From NCBI RefSeq assembly GCF_030294985.1, contig NZ_AP024718.1, forward strand, positions 2,247,001 through 2,311,000: 64,000 bases of DNA. The letters are read 5' to 3'. This document shows positions 16,842 to 25,460 of this stretch, piece by piece (the stretch's first letter is position 1; every line of letters begins with the position of its first letter). Source of the DNA: Methylomarinovum tepidoasis (GTDB taxonomy: Bacteria > Pseudomonadota > Gammaproteobacteria > Methylococcales > Methylothermaceae). A program made the translations under genes and the position numbers. Below the pieces are notes generated by a model that saw only the letters and a program-made list of their open reading frames with translations, ran no database searches and had not been told where the DNA came from.

Positions 16842-18403
16842 ATATCGAGGGAATAGAGATTGACGCCCTTGATCTCCAAAACCACCAGCACCGCAAACAC
16901 GATCACAAGCCCGACACAAGCGGCACAGAACTGTAGAAACTCCCGCCATTTCCTGCGGCGTATGGCGGGGGTCCAGTTCATGGAAACCGTACCCAACACC
17001 GGCAGACCGACGATTTCACGCAACTGCTGCACAGTGATGAAGGTCGGCCGCAGTAGCGCCAGGAGCATGGTCAAACCGAAACCGGCGATAAAACCCACGA
17101 ACAATACCGCCACCGATAGCAAGATGCGGTTGGGAGCTGAAGGTTTGGAGGGCACCTGAGGCGGATCGACGACACGAAACTTGACCATGTCGGTGTTCTG
17201 TTCCACGCTTTCCGACAACCGCGCCTGCTCCCTCCGTTTCAAGAGGGTCTCATAATTCTGCTTGATGGTGTTGTAATCACGGTTGAGGTTCTTCAGTTCG
17301 GTCTCCACTCGCAGCCGAGCGTCCATCTGATCTTTGATGTTCTGGATCTTCTTCTCATAAGCCTTGACCCGCGCCTGCAGGGAAGCCACGTTGGCATCCG
17401 CCTCGCTGAGGGCGATCTTCATCTGCTGGAACACCGGGTTGGCCTCCCCACCACCACCGAGGAAATCCCCCACTTCTGCATCCCCTTCGTCTCCGGCGAC
17501 CATTTCCTGCTCCTGCTGCTTGCGGAGCCGGGCGATGTGGCGCCTGAGGGTGATGACTTCCGGATGTTTGTCGGTATAGCGCAGCAGCAAGTCATCGAGC
17601 CGGGCCTGTAGTTCCTGGATCCGGGTCTCCAACGGGCTCAGGGATTCCTCCGCCCCGAACTCGGCGAACATGGGTTCCTCTTCTTCGAGCTGGCGGGCGA
17701 TTTCATTGCGGCGGTTGACCGCCTCCTGCAGGGCCAGTTTGGCCTCTTCCAACTGCTCGTGGACGGCCTTGAGCTCCGAATAGAGATCCCCCCCCTGGCC
17801 CGGCAGGAGGCCGTAATTCTTGCGTTTGAAATCCTCGATGGCTTTCTCCGCCGTCCGCAGACGCTGTTCATATTCGTGGATCTGCTGCTCCAGGAAGCGC
17901 TGGGCGCTATCGGAATCGCGCCGAGTTTCCCCCAACGCCTCCTCCACGAACACCGTCAGCATAGACTGCACCAGACGCTTGGCTACGCGGGGGTCGGAAT
18001 CGTCGGCACTCAGGGTGAAGATGTTGGTGCGGCGGGCGCTACCGATGGCGAGACTGCTCTTGAGGCGCTTGATGAGTGCCTCCATCGCCTCCTCGTCCTT
18101 GGCTGCCAGATCCAGATCGCTCATGCGGGCGATCTTCTCCAGATTGGGACGGGTGAACAGCAGCCGGGTCATCAGCCGTACCTGGCCATTGACGTCGGGC
18201 TGGATCGTCAACCCGCGCAGCAGAGGGCGCAACACTGAGCGGGTGTCCACGTAGACCTTGGCCTCGGCCCGATACTGGTCAGGCATCTGCGACACGAAAG
18301 CCCAGCCGGCCAGACAGACCACCCAAGCAGTCGCCACCCCCCACCACTTGTAGCGACTGGCGACCTTGAGATAACCCAGAACCTGTTGCAGAAGTTCGTA
18401 CAT
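16838..18403 (-). CDS. XrtA-system chain-length determinant protein (Wzz/PCP type)
   Basis: 521 residues. N-terminal Wzz domain with a membrane helix around residues 20-38 (WWGVATAWVVCLAGWAFV), periplasmic motif YRAEAKVYVDTRSVLRPLL, a long coiled coil in the middle (about 160-400), and a C-terminal membrane helix around 425-450 (RILLSVAVLFVGFIAGFGL) plus another near 490-510. This is the PEP-CTERM chain-length determinant architecture. It spans the periplasm, sets polymer length and couples the tyrosine kinase to the export lipoprotein. It follows the export gene by 9 bases. Confidence 0.95.
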   Translation of the reverse strand: MYELLQQVLGYLKVASRYKWWGVATAWVVCLAGWAFVSQMPDQYRAEAKVYVDTRSVLRPLLRGLTIQPDVNGQVRLMTRLLFTRPNLEKIARMSDLDLAAKDEEAMEALIKRLKSSLAIGSARRTNIFTLSADDSDPRVAKRLVQSMLTVFVEEALGETRRDSDSAQRFLEQQIHEYEQRLRTAEKAIEDFKRKNYGLLPGQGGDLYSELKAVHEQLEEAKLALQEAVNRRNEIARQLEEEEPMFAEFGAEESLSPLETRIQELQARLDDLLLRYTDKHPEVITLRRHIARLRKQQEQEMVAGDEGDAEVGDFLGGGGEANPVFQQMKIALSEADANVASLQARVKAYEKKIQNIKDQMDARLRVETELKNLNRDYNTIKQNYETLLKRREQARLSESVEQNTDMVKFRVVDPPQVPSKPSAPNRILLSVAVLFVGFIAGFGLTMLLALLRPTFITVQQLREIVGLPVLGTVSMNWTPAIRRRKWREFLQFCAACVGLVIVFAVLVVLEIKGVNLYSLDI

Positions 18404-18412
18404 GGACTGGCC

Positions 18413-19033
18413 TCAGAAGAAGGCTTCGGGAATGATGAGGATGTCGCCGGGCAGCATGTCAACGTTGGCGGAAATGTCCCCGTCTCTCAACAAGTCGTCG
18501 ATACGCACCCGGAATTGGCGCTGCACACCGTTGATTCTGCGAACTACCACCGCCCTGTTACCGGCGGCGAAATCGGTCAGACCGCCGACGGCGATCATCA
18601 GATCAAGCAAGGTCATGTGTTCACGATAGGGGACCGCCTGGGGTTCCTCCGCCTCGCCTACCACCCGGATCTGCTCGCTGTAGGGACCAACGAAACCGGA
18701 GACGATCACCGTCACCAACGGATTACGGATGTAGCGGGACAGCTCCTTCTCAATGTCGCGGGCGAGCTGGTACGGGGTCTTGCCAGTGGCCGGCAGTTCC
18801 TCCACCAGGGGCGCGGAAATCTTGCCGTCAGGACGCACCACCACGGTACGACTGATTTCTGGATTGCCCCAAACGAACATCTCCAGGGAATCGCCGGGAC
18901 CGATGATGTAGGTATAATCGGCAGGCGGCTCAGCGCGAGGGTTCAGTGGCGGGTAACTGGTACAGGCGCTGAGTGAAAGAAACAACGCCAAAATGGCAAA
19001 CACCGATCTCAAGTTGCAAATTTTGGTCTCCAC
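18413..19033 (-). CDS. XrtA-system polysaccharide export lipoprotein (Wza/EpsE type)
   Basis: 206 residues from GTG 19033, chosen because GAGGAG lies 6 bases upstream and it starts directly before a lipoprotein signal, FAILALFLSLSAC, with acylated Cys. ATG starts farther upstream are possible but add non-signal sequence. Domains: polysaccharide export (Poly_export) beginning YTYIIGPGDSLEMFVWGNPE, then a SLBB domain (QIRVVGEAEEPQAVPYREHM). It forms the outer-membrane-linked export channel. It is the first gene of the XrtA operon; the 98-base gap to the aminotransferase probably holds the promoter. Confidence 0.93.
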   Translation of the reverse strand: METKICNLRSVFAILALFLSLSACTSYPPLNPRAEPPADYTYIIGPGDSLEMFVWGNPEISRTVVVRPDGKISAPLVEELPATGKTPYQLARDIEKELSRYIRNPLVTVIVSGFVGPYSEQIRVVGEAEEPQAVPYREHMTLLDLMIAVGGLTDFAAGNRAVVVRRINGVQRQFRVRIDDLLRDGDISANVDMLPGDILIIPEAFF

Positions 19034-19131
19034 AACGGTCTCCTCGGTACCGCGGTTCGGGGTCGTTTTTAGCTTAGCAAAAAGGCCGCGCATTCGGGAT
19101 ACTAGCTGAAAAAATTCATTGCAGGAACCTG

Positions 19132-20301
19132 TCATTTGGATACATCCTCCAAAAATGCGGCTAGACGGCGCACGCCCTCGGCCAGGCGGGACTCGTCGAC
19201 CGTATAGGCGAAGCGCAGATATCGCCCTGCCCGGTGGCGGCCGAAATCGCACCCCGGCGTCACCGCCACGCCCGCTTTTTCCAACAGGGCGGAAGCGAAC
19301 GTCTCGCTGTCGTCGGTGAAGGCACTGCAGTCGGCGTACAGATAGAACGCCCCCTGAGGCGAGGAGGCGATCCGCAAACCGAGTCCGGTCAGCGCTTGGT
19401 AAAGATAGCGGCCCCGGGCGGCGAAAATCTGGCGGCGACGCTCCAGTTCCGCCCGGGTTTCCGGGGTGAACGCCGCCAGGGCGGCCCGCTGGGAGTGGGT
19501 AGGGGCGGCGATGAAGAGATTCTGGGCCAGACGTTCCGCCGCCGCCTCCCAGCCGGGCGGAACGATCAACCACCCCAACCGCCAGCCGGTCATGCCGAAG
19601 TATTTGGAGAAACTGTTGACCACCAGCACCCGGTCGCTTATTTCCAGGGCAGAGGTGCAGCGGCAGCCGTATTCCAGGCCGTGGTAGATCTCGTCGGCCA
19701 GCAGGAAACCACCGCGCGCTTCCACGATCTCCCACAACGCGGCCAGACGCCCGGCGGGGATGACGCTGCCGGTGGGATTGCTAGGAGAGGTGATCCACAC
19801 GCCACGGGTGGTGGGAGACCAGGCGGCTTCCACCTGCGCCGCATCGAGGTGGAAGTCGCTGTCCTCCTCCACCGCCAACGGCCGCGGCCGACCGCCCACC
19901 ATCTGCACGAAATGACGGTTGCAGGGATAGCCCGGATCGCTGACGAGCACCTCGTCACCGACGTCGAGGGCCAGTCCCAGCGCCAGCAGACAGGCACCCG
20001 AAGCGCCTGGGGTCAGAAAGATCCGCCCGGGAGAGACCGCCACTCCGTAGCGCTCATGATAGTAGGCCGCCAACGCCTCCCGCAGCGGCATCAGGCCGGC
20101 GGCGGTGGTATAGCGGACATTCCCTCCGGCGAGGGCCGCCCGCCCGGCGGCGACGATGGGTGCGGGGGTGGGAAAATCCGGTTCGCCGATCTCCAGATGG
20201 ACGATGTCGCGCCCCTGGGCCTCCAGTTCCCTGGCCCGGGCCAGCAGCTCCATCACGTGGAAAGGGGAAATCCGCCCGGCGCGTCGTGCCTGTCGCGGCA
20301 A
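19132..20301 (-). CDS. Class I/II PLP-dependent aminotransferase
   Basis: 389 residues, fold type I. Landmarks: EIGEPDFPTPAPIV (38-51), TPGASGACLLAL (97-108) for phosphate binding, SNPTGSVI (174-181), ADEIYHGLEY (202-211), and the PLP lysine Lys233 in NSFSKYFGMTGWRLGW. C-terminal Arg in YLRFAY binds the substrate carboxylate. It transfers an amino group between an amino acid and a 2-oxoacid; the exact pair (aspartate, alanine or aromatic) is not decided by sequence. It is on the same strand as the XrtA operon but probably a separate unit, divergent from dksA. Confidence 0.93.
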   Translation of the reverse strand: MPRQARRAGRISPFHVMELLARARELEAQGRDIVHLEIGEPDFPTPAPIVAAGRAALAGGNVRYTTAAGLMPLREALAAYYHERYGVAVSPGRIFLTPGASGACLLALGLALDVGDEVLVSDPGYPCNRHFVQMVGGRPRPLAVEEDSDFHLDAAQVEAAWSPTTRGVWITSPSNPTGSVIPAGRLAALWEIVEARGGFLLADEIYHGLEYGCRCTSALEISDRVLVVNSFSKYFGMTGWRLGWLIVPPGWEAAAERLAQNLFIAAPTHSQRAALAAFTPETRAELERRRQIFAARGRYLYQALTGLGLRIASSPQGAFYLYADCSAFTDDSETFASALLEKAGVAVTPGCDFGRHRAGRYLRFAYTVDESRLAEGVRRLAAFLEDVSK

Positions 20302-20356
20302 GGGAACTCTCCTGGGTTACCGCTTTCGAATAAACGCTCATTATAGCCAAAAAAGA

Positions 20357-20385
20357 TTGCACCAACGCAAAGCATCTGCTATCAA
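20357..20385 (+). promoter_or_regulatory. Candidate dksA promoter
   Basis: TTGCAC (20357-20362) and TATCAA (20380-20385) are separated by 17 bases and lie about 30 bases upstream of dksA in the dksA/aminotransferase divergent gap. Both hexamers are imperfect, so this is a weak prediction. Confidence 0.3.
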
Positions 20386-20417
20386 TTGGCGCCTTTCGAA
20401 ATCCGAGGACCGACCCC

Positions 20418-20846
20418 ATGGCGGAAACCAAGATCAGACCCTACAGCTTCGAACCCTACCAGCCCAAGGAAGGGGAGGAATACATGAGCCCGGAACAGCT
20501 CAAGCACTTCCGCAAGATCCTCATCGACTGGAAGACCGAGCTGATGGAAGAAGTGGACAGGACCTTGCATCACATGCAGGACGACGCCGCCAACTTCCCC
20601 GATCCCACCGATCGCGCCACCCAGGAATCGGAATTCAGCCTGGAGCTGCGCACCCGCGACCGTGAGCGCAAGCTCATCAAGAAGATCGACGAAGCCCTGG
20701 AGCGCATCGAGACCGGCGATTACGGCTATTGCGAAACCTGCGGGGTGGAGATCGGCCTGCGCCGCCTCGAGGCCCGGCCCACCGCCACCCAGTGTATCGA
20801 CTGCAAGACCCTGGACGAACTGCGGGAAAAACAACACGGCGGCTGA
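20418..20846 (+). CDS. dksA: RNA polymerase-binding transcription factor DksA
   Basis: 142 residues, slightly shorter than the E. coli protein. Coiled-coil hairpin (about 25-100) with the tip containing [14 protein letters not shown], where the acidic residues act in the polymerase secondary channel. A four-Cys zinc finger follows: CETCG and CIDCK. With ppGpp it represses rRNA transcription and activates amino-acid operons. It sits 6 bases before gluQ, the common dksA-gluQ arrangement. Confidence 0.97.
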   Translation: MAETKIRPYSFEPYQPKEGEEYMSPEQLKHFRKILIDWKTELMEEVDRTLHHMQDDAANFPDPTDRATQESEFSLELRTRDRERKLIKKIDEALERIETGDYGYCETCGVEIGLRRLEARPTATQCIDCKTLDELREKQHGG

Positions 20847-20852
20847 CCCTTC

Positions 20853-21743
20853 ATGCAGGCGGCTTACCGTGGCCGTTTCGCCCCCGCCCCCACCGGGCCG
20901 CTTCATCTCGGCTCGCTGCTCACTGCGCTGGCAGGTTTCCTCCAGGCCCACGCCCGAGGTGGGGAATGGCACGTCCGTATCGACGATCTCGACACCCCCC
21001 GCTGCCGCCCCGGGGCCGATGGTGAAATCCTGCGCACGCTGGAGCGCTTCGGCCTGCACTGGGACGGCCCGGTGGTCTATCAAAGCCGACGGCGCGAACG
21101 CTACCAAGCCGCCGTGACGCAGCTGGAGCGCCGGGGATACCTCTACCGCTGCGTCTGTACCCGAAAGATCCTCAGGCAGGACGGCCCGGTATATCCCGGC
21201 CGCTGCCGCCGCCAATCGCTCCCGCCCGACCAACCCCACGCGCTGCGGGTCCGGGTTGACGACACCCTGGTGGTTTTCCGCGATTTCCTCCAGGGGGAAT
21301 TCCGCGTGCGCCTGCCGAAAACCTGCGGCGACTTCATCGTCCGCCGCCGCGACGGCCTGCACGCCTATCAGCTGGCGGTGGTCATGGACGACGCGGATCT
21401 GGGCGTCACGGAAGTGCTGCGTGGCGCCGACCTGCTGGATGCCACGCCGAGACAGATTTACCTGCAACGCCTGCTCGGCCTGCCCACCCCTGCCTACTGC
21501 CACATCCCGGTGCTGGTGGATGCCCAGGGACGCAAGCTCAGCAAGCAGAACGGCGCCCCGCCGGTCACAATGGATCGGCCGGAGGCGGTCCTGTTCCAGT
21601 TGCTCACTTGGCTGGGACAGGACCCGCCGGCAGCGCTCGACGGTGCCCCGGTCGGGGAGCTGCTCGCTTGGGCCGTTTCCCACTGGCACCCACAGCGCCT
21701 GCCAAAATGGCGCCAGCTGGCTATAATGCCCGCCACGCCCTGA
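20853..21743 (+). CDS. gluQ: Glutamyl-Q tRNA(Asp) synthetase
   Basis: 296 residues, the truncated GluRS-like form lacking an anticodon-binding domain. HIGH-type motif PTGPLHLGS (13-21); KMSKS-type motif GRKLSKQNG. Four Cys/Tyr residues around YRCVCTRKI and YPGRC correspond to the zinc site of this family. It activates glutamate and attaches it to queuosine-34 of tRNA(Asp). It is co-transcribed with dksA. Confidence 0.96.
   Translation: MQAAYRGRFAPAPTGPLHLGSLLTALAGFLQAHARGGEWHVRIDDLDTPRCRPGADGEILRTLERFGLHWDGPVVYQSRRRERYQAAVTQLERRGYLYRCVCTRKILRQDGPVYPGRCRRQSLPPDQPHALRVRVDDTLVVFRDFLQGEFRVRLPKTCGDFIVRRRDGLHAYQLAVVMDDADLGVTEVLRGADLLDATPRQIYLQRLLGLPTPAYCHIPVLVDAQGRKLSKQNGAPPVTMDRPEAVLFQLLTWLGQDPPAALDGAPVGELLAWAVSHWHPQRLPKWRQLAIMPATP
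21699..21727 (+). promoter_or_regulatory. Candidate acs promoter
   Basis: CTGCCA (21699-21704) and a perfect TATAAT (21722-21727) with 17-base spacing lie in the 3' end of gluQ, about 37 bases before the acs start. It would allow acs transcription independent of dksA-gluQ. Confidence 0.45.
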
Positions 21744-21763
21744 AAAAACCGGGAGAACAACTC

Positions 21764-23704
21764 ATGCCCCACGAGAAGGTCTACCCCGTCCCGCCGCAGA
21801 TCGCCGCCCGCGCCCACATCGACGCGGAGCGCTACCGGACGCTGTACGCGCGCTCATTGCAGGATCCTGACGGTTTCTGGAGCGAACAGGCGGAACGCTT
21901 CATTACCTGGGATCGGCGCTGGGAGCAGGTCTGCGACTGGGATTTTCAGCGTGCCCACATCCGCTGGTTCGAGGGCGGCAGACTCAACGCCTGCGTCAAC
22001 TGCCTGGACCGCCATCTGGACACCCGCGGCGACCAGACCGCGCTCATTTGGGAGAGCGACGATCCTGCGGTCAGCCGGCGCTTCACTTACCGGGAACTGC
22101 ACGCGCAGGTGTGCCGCCTTGCCAACGTGCTCAAAAACCACGGCATCGGCAAAGGCGATAGGGTCTGCATCTACCTGCCCATGATCCCTGAAGCGGCGGT
22201 CGCCATGCTTGCCTGCGCCCGCATCGGCGCCATCCATTCGGTGGTGTTCGGCGGCTTTTCCGCCGAAGCCTTGCGCGACCGCATCCTCGATGCCGATTGC
22301 CGACTGCTGATCACCGCCGACGAAGGGCTGCGGGGCGCCAAGCACGTCCCCCTCAAGGCCAACGCCGACCAGGCGCTCAGCGAATGCCCGGGCATCCGCA
22401 CCGTCCTCGTGGTCCGCCGCAGCGGCGGGGAGATCGGCTGGACCGAGGGCCGCGACGTCTGGTACCACGAGGCGGTAGCCGCAGCGTCGGAGGACTGCCC
22501 CCCGGAAAGCATGGAAGCCGAAGACCCGCTGTTCATCCTCTACACCTCCGGCTCCACCGGCAAGCCCAAGGGGGTGCTACACACCACCGGTGGCTACATG
22601 GTCTATGCCGCCATGACCCACAAATACGTCTTCGACTATCACGACGGCGAAATCTACTGGTGCACCGCCGATGTCGGCTGGGTCACCGGGCACACCTACC
22701 TAGTCTACGGCCCCCTGGCCAACGGCGCCGTCACCCTGATGTTCGAAGGGGTCCCCACCTGGCCGGAACCGGACCGCTTTTGGCAGGTGGTGGACAAGCA
22801 CCAGGTCAACATCTTCTATACCGCCCCCACCGCCATCCGCGCCCTGATGCGCTTAGGAGAAGACTACGTCAAACGCACCTCCCGCCGCAGTTTGCGGATT
22901 CTCGGCACCGTCGGCGAACCCATTAATCCGGAAGCCTGGGAATGGTACTACCACGTGGTCGGCGAGGAACGCTGCCCCATCGTCGATACCTGGTGGCAAA
23001 CCGAGACCGGCGGCCACATGATCACACCCCTGCCGGGCGCCACCCCGCTGAAGCCGGGGTCGGCGGCCTGGCCTTTCTTCGGTGTAGAAGCGGTGATCCT
23101 CGACGACAAGGGCAAGGAAATCGAAGGTCCCGGCGAGGGGGTGCTGGCGATCAAACGCGCCTGGCCGGCCCAGGCCCGCACCCTCTACGGCAATCATCAG
23201 CGCTTTCTGGAGACCTACTTCAAGCCCTATCCCGGCTATTACTTCACCGGCGACGGCGCCCGCCGCGACGAAGACGGCTATTTCTGGATCACCGGCCGGG
23301 TGGACGACGTCCTCAACGTCTCCGGCCACCGCTTGGGAACCGCGGAGATCGAAAGCGCTCTGGTGGAGCATCCGGCCGTGGCCGAGGCCGCCGTGGTAGG
23401 TTTTCCCCACGACATCAAAGGTCAGGGAATCTACGTCTATGTCATTCTCAAGGAGGGCTTGCAGCCGAGCGAGGAACTGCAGCGGGAGCTGATCGAGCTG
23501 GTTTCCCGCGACATCGGCCCCATCGCCAAGCCGGACGTGATCCAATTTGCCCGCGACCTGCCCAAGACCCGCTCGGGCAAGATCATGCGGCGCATCCTAC
23601 GCAAAATCGCCGCCGGACAGATCGACGATCTCGGCGACACCTCGACCTTGGCCGATCCCAGCGTGGTCGAGGAACTGATCCACAACCGCATTCAAGCCGG
23701 ATAA
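21764..23704 (+). CDS. acs: Acetyl-CoA synthetase
   Basis: 646 residues from ATG 21764, with GGGAGAA 8 bases upstream; a longer in-frame extension through gluQ was rejected. Adenylate-forming enzyme motifs: [16 protein letters not shown]-loop-like [42 protein letters not shown], and [14 protein letters not shown]. The regulatory lysine sits in [13 protein letters not shown] near the C-terminus, the usual site of acetylation. It makes acetyl-CoA from acetate, ATP and CoA in the cytoplasm. Confidence 0.96.
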   Translation: MPHEKVYPVPPQIAARAHIDAERYRTLYARSLQDPDGFWSEQAERFITWDRRWEQVCDWDFQRAHIRWFEGGRLNACVNCLDRHLDTRGDQTALIWESDDPAVSRRFTYRELHAQVCRLANVLKNHGIGKGDRVCIYLPMIPEAAVAMLACARIGAIHSVVFGGFSAEALRDRILDADCRLLITADEGLRGAKHVPLKANADQALSECPGIRTVLVVRRSGGEIGWTEGRDVWYHEAVAAASEDCPPESMEAEDPLFILYTSGSTGKPKGVLHTTGGYMVYAAMTHKYVFDYHDGEIYWCTADVGWVTGHTYLVYGPLANGAVTLMFEGVPTWPEPDRFWQVVDKHQVNIFYTAPTAIRALMRLGEDYVKRTSRRSLRILGTVGEPINPEAWEWYYHVVGEERCPIVDTWWQTETGGHMITPLPGATPLKPGSAAWPFFGVEAVILDDKGKEIEGPGEGVLAIKRAWPAQARTLYGNHQRFLETYFKPYPGYYFTGDGARRDEDGYFWITGRVDDVLNVSGHRLGTAEIESALVEHPAVAEAAVVGFPHDIKGQGIYVYVILKEGLQPSEELQRELIELVSRDIGPIAKPDVIQFARDLPKTRSGKIMRRILRKIAAGQIDDLGDTSTLADPSVVEELIHNRIQAG

Positions 23705-23717
23705 ACAATATCATCAA

Positions 23718-23745
23718 GGGGGCTGGCAGACCCTTCCCAGCCCCC
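23718..23745. terminator. Hairpin between convergent acs and ferritin-like gene
   Basis: Perfect 9-bp inverted repeat GGGGGCTGG / CCAGCCCCC with a 10-base loop, 14 bases after the acs stop. No strong T-run follows on either strand, so it may be a weak or bidirectional terminator. Confidence 0.55.
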
Positions 23746-23784
23746 AAAGGCAAACAGGACGAGTGCTTTTCCCACCCCGCCCCT

Positions 23785-24258
23785 TCAAATGCCCTCCAAA
23801 CGCGCCAGATTCATGGCAAAACGGCGCTTTTCCGCATCCTCCAGCTGCACCAGGTTCTGCAGCACTTCCTGGACGTGGACGTCGTCGATCTCGCTTAGGG
23901 CCTGTTTGTACAATTCGATGAGGGCGTCCTCGAAGTCGAACACCAGCTTGGCGATCTCCTCCACCGACATATGGGGGTGGATTTTCAGATTCCGCAGTTT
24001 CTTTTCGAGTTCGGGGGTGGGGGGATAGGGCAGCCACAAATTGAGGATATGCGCCTGGGTCTCTTCCTCGAACTTCGCCAGGCTTCGGGCCAATTCGTCC
24101 TCGTGGCGCTTGAGGTAGTCGAGCAACAGCTTGAGCCGTTTGCTCTGCTCCTGATCCTCGATGCGCTCGGCCAGCGCCTTCATTTCCTCGTGGAGGAACT
24201 TTCCGTACTCCAGCACATCCCTGACCTGTTCGAACTTGCGCAGTTTTTCTTCTTTCAT
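23785..24258 (-). CDS. Helical ferritin-like hypothetical protein
   Basis: 157 residues from ATG 24258 with AAGGAG 8 bases upstream. It is almost entirely helical and highly charged, readable as four long helices: LRKFEQVRDVLEYGKFLHEE, RLKLLLDYLKRHEDELARSL, a central IAKLVFDFEDALIELYKQAL and EVLQNLVQLEDAEKRRFAMN. The pattern resembles a ferritin/rubrerythrin four-helix bundle, but a full set of di-iron Glu/His ligands is not convincing. No signal peptide. It is monocistronic between convergent acs and divergent cysD. Function unknown. Confidence 0.75.
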   Translation of the reverse strand: MKEEKLRKFEQVRDVLEYGKFLHEEMKALAERIEDQEQSKRLKLLLDYLKRHEDELARSLAKFEEETQAHILNLWLPYPPTPELEKKLRNLKIHPHMSVEEIAKLVFDFEDALIELYKQALSEIDDVHVQEVLQNLVQLEDAEKRRFAMNLARLEGI

Positions 24259-24333
24259 CCATCCGCTCCTTAAGGCTTGAACCAAAAACCTGAACGTCGC
24301 CTAAGATACACCGAGCCCCTGGCAGAATCTATC

Positions 24334-24362
24334 GCAAAATACCAGGCAGAAGCAGGTATAAT
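24334..24362 (+). promoter_or_regulatory. Candidate cysD promoter
   Basis: A perfect TATAAT at 24357-24362 lies 29 bases before cysD. The -35 position (24334-24339, GCAAAA) is poor, as expected for an activator-dependent promoter; CysB control is only inferred. Confidence 0.4.
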
Positions 24363-24391
24363 TCACCAGTTTAGAAAACGACCGTCCAGCC

Positions 24392-25294
24392 ATGCGCGAT
24401 TACAAGCTCTCCCATCTCAAGGAACTGGAAGCCGAAAGCATCCACATCATCCGGGAAGTGGCCGCCGAATTCGACAACCCGGTGATGCTCTACTCCATCG
24501 GCAAGGATTCCTCGGTCATGCTCCATCTGGCCAAAAAGGCCTTCTACCCCGGCAAGCCGCCGTTTCCCCTGCTGCACGTGGACACCACCTGGAAGTTCCG
24601 GGAGATGTACCAGCTGCGCGACGAGGTAGCCAAGGAGTTCGACCTCATCGTCTATCACAACCCGGAAGCCGAGGCATTGGGGATCAATCCCTTCGACCAC
24701 GGCAGCAAGAAGCACACCGACCTGTGGAAGACCGAAGGGCTCAAGCAGGCCCTGGACAAATACGGCTTCGACGCCGCCTTCGGTGGGGCCCGTCGCGATG
24801 AGGAAAAGTCCCGCGCCAAGGAACGGGTCTATTCCTTCCGCGACCGCCATCACCGCTGGGATCCCAAGAACCAGCGCCCGGAGCTGTGGAACCTCTACAA
24901 CGGCCGTCACAACAAGGGCGAGAGCATCCGCGTCTTCCCCCTCTCCAACTGGACCGAGCTGGACGTGTGGCTCTACATCTATCTGGAGAACATTCCCATC
25001 GTTCCCCTGTATTTCGCCAAGGAACGGCCGGTGGTCGAGCGTGAGGGCACCTGGATCATGGTGGACGACGAGCGCATGCGCCTGGAACCCGGGGAGAAAC
25101 CACAGATGAAGCGGGTGCGTTTCCGCACCTTGGGCTGCTATCCCCTCACCGGCGCCATCGAATCCAGCGCCGCCACCCTGCCGGAGATCATCCAGGAAAT
25201 GCTGCTGGCCAAGACCTCCGAGCGCCAGGGACGGCTGATCGACCACGACCAGGCCGGCTCCATGGAAGACAAGAAACGGGAAGGTTACTTCTGA
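24392..25294 (+). CDS. cysD: Sulfate adenylyltransferase subunit 2
   Basis: 300 residues, full length. PAPS-reductase-like ATP pyrophosphatase fold with the PP-loop SIGKDSSVM (35-43), [31 protein letters not shown], and [15 protein letters not shown]-type motif. With CysN it converts sulfate and ATP to adenosine 5'-phosphosulfate. The downstream cysN is separated by 166 bases holding a structured palindromic repeat rather than the usual close spacing. Confidence 0.97.
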   Translation: MRDYKLSHLKELEAESIHIIREVAAEFDNPVMLYSIGKDSSVMLHLAKKAFYPGKPPFPLLHVDTTWKFREMYQLRDEVAKEFDLIVYHNPEAEALGINPFDHGSKKHTDLWKTEGLKQALDKYGFDAAFGGARRDEEKSRAKERVYSFRDRHHRWDPKNQRPELWNLYNGRHNKGESIRVFPLSNWTELDVWLYIYLENIPIVPLYFAKERPVVEREGTWIMVDDERMRLEPGEKPQMKRVRFRTLGCYPLTGAIESSAATLPEIIQEMLLAKTSERQGRLIDHDQAGSMEDKKREGYF

Positions 25295-25305
25295 GAAGTG
25301 TTCGA

Positions 25306-25411
25306 AGGCGGTCGGGTATTCATCCGGCGGGACGCTGTCAATCCATCCCTGGACGCTCGGTACTCGGCCGTCCAGGCCGAGTACGCCCGCCGGCCGAACA
25401 CCCGACCGCCT
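25306..25411. repeat. Structured palindromic repeat, copy A (cysD-cysN gap)
   Basis: Three nested perfect inverted repeats: outer AGGCGGTCGGGT (25306-25317) with ACCCGACCGCCT (25400-25411); middle CCGGCGGG (25324-25331) with CCCGCCGG (25386-25393); inner GTACTCGGCC (25360-25369) with GGCCGAGTAC (25375-25384). The core around CCATCCCTGGACGCTCG is shared with copy B on the opposite strand. It may form a large RNA hairpin in the cysDN transcript. Confidence 0.85.
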
Positions 25412-25460
25412 GACGCATCTGTAAGATTCGAAGCAAGAAGCGATACGAGACATTATTGAC

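Noticed and set aside
19034-19131. Possible sigma-54 promoter upstream of the export lipoprotein gene
   Set aside because: A TTTTTGC stretch resembles a -12 element, but no matching GG element at the correct spacing was found.
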